From positions 1-12,301 of the forward strand of contig VBOS01000340.1 in the NCBI GenBank assembly GCA_005893185.1: a stretch of 12,301 nt of DNA, read 5' to 3'. Source of the stretch: Candidatus Eiseniibacteriota bacterium (GTDB lineage Bacteria; Eisenbacteria; RBG-16-71-46). A model generated the notes under the pieces. The model was given only the letters and a program-made list of their open reading frames with translations, was not told the origin of the DNA and ran no database searches. Shown piece after piece: positions 1 through 6,335 of this stretch; within the stretch, counting starts at the first letter, position 1; every line of letters begins with the position of its first letter. The translations under genes and the position numbers were made by a program.

Positions 1-277
1 CTGTGCCTGCAATCGCGGCATCCAAGCCCGATCCTCCGCGCGCGAGCGCCGCGAGCGCCTCGGCGGCCGCGGCCTGCGGGCCGTCGGCGACCGCGGGCGG
101 CGAGCCCACACCACCGTGGACGACCACGAGCGGGCCCGCGCGGCGCTCACCCGCGAGCGTCGGAAGGGCGGCACGCGGCGCGGCGGCGAAGGCCGGCTCG
201 CATGCGAGCGCGCAGCAGGCAACCACGAGCGGCAGGGCAGCGAGGGCGAAGATCACACGGCCGGGGTTGGGCTTCAC
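1..277 (-). CDS. Isoaspartyl peptidase / L-asparaginase, N-terminal part (runs off the left edge)
   Basis: Partial gene read from a GTG at 277-275; only about 92 codons are inside the window. After the signal sequence comes GPLVVVHGGVGSPP, then DGPQAAAAEALAALARGG and LDAAIAGT. This is the usual opening of the Ntn-hydrolase isoaspartyl peptidase/asparaginase family, which removes isoaspartyl residues or hydrolyses asparagine after self-cleavage at a Thr. That Thr lies beyond the edge, so activity cannot be judged. The N-terminus (residues 1 to about 31) is a signal peptide ending in EPAFA; VVAC and ALAC inside it could each serve as a lipobox, so a lipoprotein is possible. The start is firm: an in-frame TGA lies 12 codons upstream with no other start codon between. 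No clear Shine-Dalgarno is seen. It lies 178 bases downstream of the spermidine-synthase-like gene on the same strand. Confidence 0.85.
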   Translation of the reverse strand, partial: MKPNPGRVIFALAALPLVVACCALACEPAFAAAPRAALPTLAGERRAGPLVVVHGGVGSPPAVADGPQAAAAEALAALARGGSGLDAAIAGT

Positions 278-455
278 GGCGCGGGATTGTGCGACCGGCC
301 GGCGACGACTTCAAGGCGATCGCGCTCCGGTCGGGCAGGGCGGGCCGAGCCTGGCTCGCCGGCGGGGCCCGTCGCTGCTGCCGCCCCACTTCCGCCACCC
401 GCGCTCGACAACCGACCTCCTCGCCAGGTTCCGCCCGCGCCTCACGAACCGACGC

Positions 456-1964
456 CTATTCCGACGTGAGCGAATCCGGGAGCAGCGCCCGCAGCTCGAG
501 CCGCGCGACGTGATTGATCTCCTCGGCGCGCAGGTCGACCGGGTTCCAGTCGTCTGTGAGCACCCGCCCGTGGCCGGGATCGTAGCGGTTCTCCCATGGG
601 GCGACGACGCGGAAGTGCTCGTCCTCGTCGCCGAGGCTGCCGACCGGGTCGCCGAGCACGTCGGGGTTCAGCTCGAGCGCGCGGTTGGCGGCCATCACGA
701 TGACGTTGCCGAGCTGATCGGGCGGCTCGGCGGTGGGGAGCGCAATCACATCGCTGAATTCCGCCCGCAACGTTGCGACCAGCGCGTGCACGAGCGGGTC
801 CTGCCAGCCCACGGTCTCCACGTTGACGACGACGATGCCGCCCGGAGCGAGCCGCGCCTTCGCGGCCGCGAACGCCTCGCGTGTCACGAGGTGGAAGGGA
901 ATCTGGGCGCTGCCGTAAACGTCGAACAAGACGACGTCGTACGCCTCCCCGCCGCGCTGCAGGTACTGCCGCGCCTCGGCCACGATCACGTGGGCTTGAT
1001 GGGGCTGCAGCCGGAAGAACCTCGTCGCGAGCTCGGGCATCGCCGGATCGATGTCGACCGCATCCACTTGCCAGCCGCGCCCGGCGAACACACCGGCTGC
1101 GCCGCCGCCGCCGAGACCGAGCAGCAGCAGGCGGCCGTGAGGCCGCGAAAGGTCGGCTGCGATCTCGGCCGCGAAGACGTAGGGCTGCCGCGGCGACCCG
1201 GTCTCGGCGTTCACGATGGTGTGAGCGCCGCCGTCCACGAGCAGGTAGCGGAGTCCGTGGGAATCGACCACGCGCAGCTCGGCGTAGGGGCTCTCGACCC
1301 GGGCCAGAACGCCCGGAGAGATGCGCTCGCCTCTGCCGAGCTCGAGCAGCGCCAGCACGACGCCCACAGCGGGGACGACCGTCGCGCGCATGGCGCCCCC
1401 CGCTGCGATCCCGGCCGCCACGAACAGGGCGATCGCGACGGCGATCAGCAGCCGGTTGACACCGAGCGCGGGGATCAGCACGAAACCCGTGGCCACGGCG
1501 GCGGCCACGCTCGCGAGCGTCGAGACCGCGAAGAAATCGCCGGCCACCCGGCCGACCTCGTCCACGCTGCGCGTCGCGAGCCGGATGGCGTACGGGCCCA
1601 CCATTCCGAGCAGGACGAGCGGCGGGAAGAAGAGAAGCGTCGCGGCCACCAGCACCGTCGCGCGCAGGCCGAGGGCGGTGGCGGCGTGAACGACGTGCCC
1701 GCGCAGCCACGGGATCGCGAGCACCCAGGAAGCTGCGAGCGCAAGCGCAAGCGCGAGGCGCTCGGCACGGGGGTCGCGCTGCGCCCAGCGGCCGCCGAGC
1801 GCGTAGCCGGCGGCCAGCGCAGCCAGCGTCACCGCGATCAGCGCGGACCACAGGAAGAGGCTCACGCCGTAGAACGGGCCGAGCACCCGCGTGCCGAGGA
1901 TCTCGAGCACCAGCACCGCTGCGCCCGAGAGCGACACGACGAGGAAGAGCGCCAGGCGCTTCAT
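456..1964 (-). CDS. Membrane-anchored spermidine-synthase-like protein (fused spermidine synthase type)
   Basis: 502 residues. The N-terminal half (about 1-208) is hydrophobic with roughly six or seven membrane segments and opens SGAAVLVLEILGTRVLGP, typical of 'fused spermidine synthase' membrane proteins. The C-terminal half is a Rossmann methyltransferase-like aminopropyltransferase domain: nucleotide loop GLGGGGAAGVF (283-293), acidic DIDP (304-307), and Asp348 in LFDVYG, where true spermidine synthases carry a DxxDP-type catalytic motif. That motif is altered here (DVYG), so polyamine synthesis is uncertain; the family may act on other substrates at the membrane. The start ATG (1964-1962) overlaps the TGA of the upstream lipoprotein gene (1963-1961), indicating translational coupling. 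The reading frame is intact and coding-like throughout. Confidence 0.88.
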   Translation of the reverse strand: MKRLALFLVVSLSGAAVLVLEILGTRVLGPFYGVSLFLWSALIAVTLAALAAGYALGGRWAQRDPRAERLALALALAASWVLAIPWLRGHVVHAATALGLRATVLVAATLLFFPPLVLLGMVGPYAIRLATRSVDEVGRVAGDFFAVSTLASVAAAVATGFVLIPALGVNRLLIAVAIALFVAAGIAAGGAMRATVVPAVGVVLALLELGRGERISPGVLARVESPYAELRVVDSHGLRYLLVDGGAHTIVNAETGSPRQPYVFAAEIAADLSRPHGRLLLLGLGGGGAAGVFAGRGWQVDAVDIDPAMPELATRFFRLQPHQAHVIVAEARQYLQRGGEAYDVVLFDVYGSAQIPFHLVTREAFAAAKARLAPGGIVVVNVETVGWQDPLVHALVATLRAEFSDVIALPTAEPPDQLGNVIVMAANRALELNPDVLGDPVGSLGDEDEHFRVVAPWENRYDPGHGRVLTDDWNPVDLRAEEINHVARLELRALLPDSLTSE

Positions 1965-2401
1965 CGGCCCGAGTCGGGCATGGCGTGGATCTCGCCGGTC
2001 TCATCGATCCGGACCGGCCAGCCCTCGATCGTGCGGGGGACGCGTCGCCCGAGCTCGGGCGTGAGGCGCACGACCATGACCAGGATGCACGCGCGGCCAT
2101 CGCCGAGCCGTGATTCGGCGGTGCCGACCACGCCCGGGAGCTTCATCAGCTCCGGCGTGTGGGCGGCGAGCACGTCGGAGAGCGGGCGCACGGGCGGCGG
2201 GCTCACGGCCTCCTGGCTCGGGCGCGGCCGGCAGCCCGCGAACGGTGCGGACAGGACGAGGGTCGAAGCGAGCACCACCTCGCGCCAGCCAATGCGCGGC
2301 CGCCCATTCGGCCGCCCGCCCGCTCGGCAGGCGAATGGCGGCGGCCGGTCCGCGCTTCGGACCCTGCCGCCGCCATCGGATTCGGAGGACGCGTCATGCA
2401 C
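1961..2401 (-). CDS. Small putative lipoprotein with a 'PGVVGTA' domain
   Basis: 146 residues from a GTG at 2401-2399. A hydrophobic stretch VVLASTLVLSAPFAGC (42-57) ends in a lipobox-like FAGC, suggesting a lipoprotein anchored at Cys57. The start is uncertain, because 41 residues before the hydrophobic segment is long; GTG codons at 2278 and 2275 would give a short leader lacking positive charge. Residues 85-140 (LMKLPGVVGTA ... EGWPVRIDETGEIHAM) match the N-terminal domain of the protease encoded 20 bases upstream (LMGVPGVVGTA ... DGYRVIEAITGKIVAY), so the two share a domain. Similar domains occur ahead of trypsin-like domains in environmental bacteria; I know no proven function. The gene is coupled to the downstream spermidine-synthase-like gene by an ATGA overlap. 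Confidence 0.72.
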   Translation of the reverse strand: MHDASSESDGGGRVRSADRPPPFACRAGGRPNGRPRIGWREVVLASTLVLSAPFAGCRPRPSQEAVSPPPVRPLSDVLAAHTPELMKLPGVVGTAESRLGDGRACILVMVVRLTPELGRRVPRTIEGWPVRIDETGEIHAMPDSGR

Positions 2402-2420
2402 GCGACCACCGCTTCGGAAT

Positions 2421-3071
2421 CTACTGCCCCACCATGCTCGCGCCGAGATGGCTCAGCACGTCGCCGATCGGGTTCGCCACGGCGATGCTGCTGCTGCCGG
2501 CATAGAGCAACCCGACGGCATGCGGGTTGGTGGTCACGTCCTGCACCATCAGCGAGCCGGAGTCCCCCGAGTTGAGGAACCGGCTGGCGGTGTTGGTCAC
2601 GAGGATCTGGCCGGTGAAGGTCTTGGTGAAACTGGAGCCTGCGCACTCGGTCTCGTATCCCACGCTGACCGTTGCGTTGAGCGCCGAGATCGAACTGCGC
2701 GTGAGCCCGGTCGTGCGGCCGCTCTTCTTGACCGCCTGCCCCACGAAGGCCGCCACGGTCGAGGCCGAGATCGTGCCGACCTCGAGGATCGCGCCATCGG
2801 TGCGCACCATCCCGGCGCGGACCTGTGCGATCGCGCAGTCCACGTTGGGCGTGCTCCCCGGCGGGTAGAGGGTGGAGAGCGACGAGACGTCGGCGACGAT
2901 GTTCGTGTTCGCCGAGCTGCAGTTGTTGTCCACGAGGCCGGGCTGGTTGACGTCGTCGCCGATCTGCGCGACCCGGCCGTTGCCGCCCGAGACCACGTCG
3001 CCCGCGAAAACGTGGCTGTTGCTGAGGATGTACTGCGTGCCGCCCTTGGCCACCAGCGCGCCGAGCGTGCC
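2421..3071 (-). CDS. Catalytic piece of the broken protease: trypsin-like domain
   Basis: Second-frame part, coding-like from about GTLGALVAKGG to the stop at 2421-2423. A GTG at 3053 is the first start codon in this stretch, but it is internal to the domain and has no role if the gene is intact in nature. The catalytic His, Asp and Ser (in SNSHVFA, VDCAIAQV and GDSGSL) are all in this piece. The C-terminus GLLYAGSSSIAVANPIGDVL is typical of this group of bacterial trypsin-like proteins. Confidence 0.8.
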   Translation of the reverse strand, partial: GTLGALVAKGGTQYILSNSHVFAGDVVSGGNGRVAQIGDDVNQPGLVDNNCSSANTNIVADVSSLSTLYPPGSTPNVDCAIAQVRAGMVRTDGAILEVGTISASTVAAFVGQAVKKSGRTTGLTRSSISALNATVSVGYETECAGSSFTKTFTGQILVTNTASRFLNSGDSGSLMVQDVTTNPHAVGLLYAGSSSIAVANPIGDVLSHLGASMVGQ

Positions 3072-3072
3072 G

Positions 3073-3480
3073 CTGCTTGGCGGTGTGGCTCGAGCCGCCG
3101 TGGCCCTTGTAGGCGACGATCTTGCCGGTGATCGCCTCGATCACCCGGTAGCCATCGAGCGTGGCGGGGAGACGGCCCGAGCCCAGCGCGTACTCGGTCA
3201 GCACCATGATCGCCGGCCGGCCCTGATCGTCCGCCGTGGTCGCGGTTCCGACCACGCCGGGTACACCCATCAGGCCGGGCGTGTTCGCCTCCTGCGCGCG
3301 GAACGCAGCGCGCAGCTCGGAGGCGCCCAACTTGAGCGCAGCGACCGAGGTCGAATGCGACGTCTCGGGCCCCGTCACGAGCGACGACTGCTTGCTGCAC
3401 CCGGCGATCGCGGCGACCAACACCGCGAACAGCGCGAGCACCAGCACGGCCATGAACGGACGACGGTGGGACTTCTTCAT
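3073..3480 (-). CDS. N-terminal piece of the broken protease: lipoprotein leader and 'PGVVGTA' domain
   Basis: First-frame part of the split protease, 136 codons to the lesion. It holds the lipobox (AIAGC, Cys28), a Ser/Thr-rich linker, and a domain ending DGYRVIEAITGKIVAY. Downstream of about 3073 this frame stays open to 2203, but its translation turns Arg/Gln/His-rich and out of register, which is a shadow of the true frame. Confidence 0.72.
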
Positions 3481-3486
3481 GCACGA

Positions 3487-3492
3487 CCTCCC
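3487..3492 (-). promoter_or_regulatory. Shine-Dalgarno of the protease lipoprotein gene
   Basis: GGGAGG on the minus strand, six bases before the ATG at 3480. It is the strongest ribosome-binding site in the window and fixes the start of the lipoprotein leader. Confidence 0.7.
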
Positions 3493-3587
3493 GGGTTGGG
3501 GGTTGAACCAGGGACTGCAACCCTGCCGGCGCGTGCCGCCAGCCGGGGTAGTCTCCCTCAGAAGCTTTCCTGGAACCAGTGAATTGT

Positions 3588-3612
3588 GGCGGGCGCATCC
3601 GGGTCGCCCGCC
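3588..3612 (-). terminator. GC-rich hairpin after the six-gene operon (possible terminator)
   Basis: A perfect eight-base inverted repeat, GGCGGGCG (3588-3595) and CGCCCGCC (3605-3612), separated by a nine-base loop. It lies 30 bases past the deacetylase stop and before the protease gene, where a transcript end is expected. On the minus strand it is followed by ACAATTC, not a T-run, so it does not meet the rule for a classic intrinsic terminator. Confidence 0.4.
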
Positions 3613-3641
3613 TCAGGGCGCCCGAGACCTGCGCCCCGCGC

Positions 3642-4625
3642 TCAGGCCGCCGCCTTCATTCCCATGATTCGGCGCCGGGCGCGGTGCATGCGGGCCATCC
3701 AGCGCACGATCCGCCCCTCCCAGCCTTCCCCGGCGCGGACGCGCACCCATCTCGGCGTGACGGGCTCGCCGTCCAGGAAGTGCTCGGGGCGACCCCGGTT
3801 CAGCGCCCAGCGCTGGAGCCAGCCGATGCCATCGGGTCGGGCGTAGTCGTCCGCTGCTGCGTACGCGCCGTCCGCGAGCGCTCGCTCGAGCGTGACGAAC
3901 GTGTACCCGCGGCGCTCCAGCATGTGCGCGAGCGCATCGAAGCGCTCGGCGTTGATCGAGTTCGCGTGGAGCAGCAGGACCTGCCGCACCTCGTAGCCGA
4001 GCAGGCGCCGGGACAGGTCCTCGTGGTACGCGAACTTGCTCTCGACGTGGGAGACGAAGGCCTCCGCCACCTGCCGAGCCATGCCGTGACGCCCCAGCTC
4101 CACGGCCCGATCGTAGGCCTGTGCGAAGAGATAGTCCTCCACATCCACCGTCACCGGAGCGATGCTGCAGCCGCGCGCTGCGAGCAGCGCTTCGAGGCGG
4201 CGCTTGGTCGCGAGATCGGTCCCGGTGTGCAGGTAAGGATGCCGGAAATAGCGGAGCGCCATGCCCCGCGCGCGGAGCAGCTCCCGAAGCACGGGCTCTC
4301 CACGAACCACGTCGGCCTCGAAACGCTCGATGGGCGTCTCGTGCAGGTCGAGGTGGGCGAAGGTGTGGTTGGCCAGCTCCAAGCCGGCGTCGAGCCACTG
4401 CCTGAGCATGTCCACCCGGGCGGGATCTGTGACACCGTCCGCGAGAAGGTTCTCCTCGTTCACGAAGCCGACAGCAGGGACGGCGTGCGCCGCGATCGCG
4501 TACAGCAGCCGGGTGGTGATCGCGCGATGGCTCGCGACGTCCCAGCGCGTCACCGAGACCACCGGCAGGTCGTCGAACGTCACAGCCACCTCCCGCCCGG
4601 CGGCGGGCAGCGCGCGCACGATCAT
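3642..4625 (-). CDS. NodB-type polysaccharide deacetylase family protein
   Basis: 327 residues. NodB-fold motifs are in order: TFDD (Asp18, Asp19; catalytic base and metal ligand), HTFAH (His87, His91; metal ligands), RYFRHPYLHTG (126-136, the RxxxPY-like groove motif) and LLLHAN with His220. The family hydrolyses N-acetyl or similar groups from amino sugars or related amides. The C-terminal 60 residues are Arg- and Trp-rich and not recognised. There is no signal peptide: the catalytic strand starts at residue 12, so the enzyme would act in the cytoplasm, probably on a lipid-linked or nucleotide-linked intermediate. Its ATG (4625-4623) overlaps the TGA (4624-4622) of the upstream glycosyltransferase, so it is the translationally coupled last gene of the operon. 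Confidence 0.85.
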   Translation of the reverse strand: MIVRALPAAGREVAVTFDDLPVVSVTRWDVASHRAITTRLLYAIAAHAVPAVGFVNEENLLADGVTDPARVDMLRQWLDAGLELANHTFAHLDLHETPIERFEADVVRGEPVLRELLRARGMALRYFRHPYLHTGTDLATKRRLEALLAARGCSIAPVTVDVEDYLFAQAYDRAVELGRHGMARQVAEAFVSHVESKFAYHEDLSRRLLGYEVRQVLLLHANSINAERFDALAHMLERRGYTFVTLERALADGAYAAADDYARPDGIGWLQRWALNRGRPEHFLDGEPVTPRWVRVRAGEGWEGRIVRWMARMHRARRRIMGMKAAA

Positions 4626-4897
4626 GCGGCCGGTGGAGCGGCTGTGCGTTGGCGATCGATGCTCATCTTCACCACGCGAATCATGTTGAGCTCGACCAGG
4701 GTTTTCCCGTGCGTCATGTTCTTGTCGTGGCGCCGCACGTGCAGCGTGACCGCCTCCACGCGCAGGATCGGGACGTTCAGCTCGTTCGCGCGGTTGTACC
4801 AGTCGGTGTCCTCGCCGAAGAGCAGGCTCTTGTCGAACAGGCCGACGCGGTCGAACACCCGCTTGCGGTAGACGCCGCCCGCGATGCTGTAGGGGAA
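4622..4897 (-). CDS. C-terminal piece of the family 2 glycosyltransferase, after the in-frame TGA
   Basis: Same frame as the middle piece, 91 codons. It opens FPYSIAGGVYRKRVFDRVGL and continues with FGEDTDWYNRA, the acceptor-side acidic motif of family 2 transferases. No start codon with a ribosome-binding site is seen (GTG at 4858 is internal). Without read-through or correction this part would not be made, and the enzyme would lack its catalytic base region. Its stop overlaps the deacetylase start. Confidence 0.76.
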   Translation of the reverse strand, partial: FPYSIAGGVYRKRVFDRVGLFDKSLLFGEDTDWYNRANELNVPILRVEAVTLHVRRHDKNMTHGKTLVELNMIRVVKMSIDRQRTAAPPAA

Positions 4898-5860
4898 TCA
4901 TTCCTTGGGGTTGCCGCGGTATTCGTAGACGCCCGCCGACGGGTCGTACTCCATCACCTGGGAGTACCCACGCGCGACTTCCAGCTCGGGTTGGCGGAGC
5001 AGCTCGCCCACGAGCCGCAGCAGCGTGTGCTTCGGCCACAGATCGTCCACGTCGAGGAACGCGACGAAGTCGCCCGATGCGTCGCGGATGCCGCGGTTGC
5101 GCGCCGCCGCCGGGCCGTGCTTCCCCTGCTTGAAGTAGTGGACCTCGCACGGCAGCCGCCGCACAGCCGCCCCTGTGCCGTCGGTCGAGCCGTCGTCGAT
5201 GATGATGATCTCGAGCGCCGGGTAATCCTGGGCCAGAACGCTGTTCACGGCCTCGGCGACGAAGCGCTCGCCGTTGTGCACCGGGATGATCACGCTCACC
5301 AGCGGCAGGTCCGCCGGCCGCGACGGCGCGCCGTTCTTCTCGGGGCGGCCCGCCCCGTCGGACAGGAACGCGCGCACCGCCCCCGTGAGCCGCTCGCGGT
5401 TCCGCCCCAGCTCGATCCGGTACTTGGGAAGCGAGTCGCACAGCGCCGTGAAGAGGCGCAGCGTGTGATCGCCGGCGTAGGGAAGCTGGGACATGGTCGT
5501 GAAGCTCGCAGCTTCGCGCACCACCGAGTCCGCCTCCGGCACCAGCTCCGTCTCTTCGCGATCCACCACGCGCGGCACGGCGATCGCCTGGAGTGGCATC
5601 TCCTTCCGGAGCTGCGCTTCGAACGCCGGGTGGAGGGAGAGCACCGCCTTCTCGTCCACCGGAACCTCTTGCTTGCTCAGGTGCGGGCGGAGAGCCGAGA
5701 ACCGCTCGATGTCCTCGCGGTTGATCTTGGCGGTGGCGTAGAGCCCGTAGACCGTCGGCTTGGGATCGTTGCGGACGATCACGTAGTCGTCGCCCATGAA
5801 CTGGAAGCCGGCCTCGAGGCAGGCCAGCGCGGTCGAGGACTTCCCCAATCCTCCCTTCCA
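4898..5860 (-). CDS. Middle piece: P-loop kinase core joined to the glycosyltransferase N-terminal part
   Basis: Second-frame piece opening WKGGLGKSSTALACLEAG. Relative to the Walker A pattern GxxxxGKS the first Gly is Trp, which suggests the lesion falls in this codon. GDDYVIV follows 19 residues later and matches the acidic motif of HprK-like kinases. A linker (DGAGRPEKNGAPSRPADLP) leads at about 5302 straight into the glycosyltransferase: SVIIPVHNGE, IIIIDDGSTDGT (nucleotide binding) and FLDVDD (metal-binding DxD). It ends at an in-frame TGA after YRGNPKE. Confidence 0.8.
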   Translation of the reverse strand, partial: WKGGLGKSSTALACLEAGFQFMGDDYVIVRNDPKPTVYGLYATAKINREDIERFSALRPHLSKQEVPVDEKAVLSLHPAFEAQLRKEMPLQAIAVPRVVDREETELVPEADSVVREAASFTTMSQLPYAGDHTLRLFTALCDSLPKYRIELGRNRERLTGAVRAFLSDGAGRPEKNGAPSRPADLPLVSVIIPVHNGERFVAEAVNSVLAQDYPALEIIIIDDGSTDGTGAAVRRLPCEVHYFKQGKHGPAAARNRGIRDASGDFVAFLDVDDLWPKHTLLRLVGELLRQPELEVARGYSQVMEYDPSAGVYEYRGNPKE

Positions 5861-6335
5861 TCCACCAGTGGAACAAGGTGCGGAGCGGCGAGGCCAGCAC
5901 CCAGTAGGGCAGCACCGCCGCTTCCGTCACCCAGTAGATGCCGGTGCGCCGCTCGTGGTCGAACAGGTTGACCGAGAAGTCGTGATAGTGGAACGCGGTC
6001 TTGATGCGACGGCTGTTGAAGCCCCACAGGTCGCCGCGGTCGCTGAAAGCCTCGCGGTCGCACGGGGGCGGCAGCATGGGCACGTGGGTCGAGGCACTGT
6101 CCCACACGCAGAACGTTGCGTCCGGCGTCTCATGTGACTCGATCCGCAGGTGCTCGAGGGCCCGCGTGAAGTACGGCACCAGGCGCTCGCCCGCGAACGT
6201 AAGCCTTACCACCGTGCCCGCGATCCGGTAGTCGTGATGCACCTCGCCGACGCGCTCAACGGCCTGACGGAAGCGCTCGTGCACGCTCTCGAAGAACGCG
6301 ACCTGCTCTTCTTCGGTCTTGGGCTTCTGCGTCAT
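5859..6335 (-). CDS. N-terminal piece of the HPr-kinase-like protein
   Basis: 159 codons in the first frame, from MTQKPKTEEEQ to TLFHWWM. It resembles the region ahead of the P-loop in HPr-kinase-like proteins of RiPP and glycan clusters: a small beta-rich region, then FNSRRIKTAFHYHDFSVNLF and YWVLASPLRTLFHWW. Beyond 5859 this frame stays open, but only as an out-of-register translation. Confidence 0.72.

Larger units (their letters stand above)
2421..3480 (-). pseudogene. Trypsin-like serine protease lipoprotein, split by a frameshift
   Basis: One gene in two frames. The first frame, from ATG 3480, gives lipoprotein leader MKKSHRRPFMAVLVLALFAV ... AIAGC (lipobox, Cys28) and the 'PGVVGTA' domain (about 70-124) up to KGHGGSSHTAKQ. 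Near 3073-3085 the coding frame moves by +1 (one extra base, or two missing) and continues as SGTLGALVAKGG and the catalytic domain. The triad is visible: His in LSNSHVFA, probable Asp in NVDCAIAQV, Ser in GDSGSL. Repaired, the protein would be about 352 residues, an exported, lipid-anchored endopeptidase of chymotrypsin fold. The start is supported by GGGAGG six bases upstream. The domain after the shift looks fully conserved, so this is either a sequencing error or a very recent mutation. The downstream neighbour repeats its N-terminal domain. Confidence 0.82.
4622..6335 (-). pseudogene. HPr-kinase-like protein fused to a family 2 glycosyltransferase, with two lesions
   Basis: A single gene from ATG 6335 to TGA 4622, broken twice. 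Order: HprK-like N-terminal region (1-159), then a P-loop kinase core (KGGLGKSSTALA, GDDYVIV), then, with no stop or gap in frame, a GT-A glycosyltransferase (SVIIPVHNGE, DDGSTDGT, DVDD, GEDTDW). Lesion one, near 5859, is a shift of one base at the P-loop; the strand and loop usually found between the 'HWW' helix and the P-loop are missing. Lesion two is an in-frame TGA at 4898-4900. The start is supported by GGGGA five bases before the ATG, and by TGATG overlap with the exporter stop. HPr-kinase-like proteins in peptide clusters can phosphorylate a peptide Ser (PadeK of paeninodin); the role here is inferred. Repaired length would be about 570 residues or slightly more. Confidence 0.8.

Noticed and set aside
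442..2100. 552-codon minus-strand open frame
   Set aside because: Out-of-frame shadow of the spermidine-synthase-like gene, which has membrane segments and nucleotide-binding motifs in the adjacent frame.
3..3131. 1042-codon open frame on the plus strand
   Set aside because: Shadow of the minus-strand genes. Its product is Arg/Ala/His-rich without any family motif, and it crosses five minus-strand coding segments.
4898..4900. TGA as a recoded codon (selenocysteine or Trp)
   Set aside because: Several genes here end in TGA, no hairpin typical of a selenocysteine element is evident, and the site is not a known selenoprotein position.
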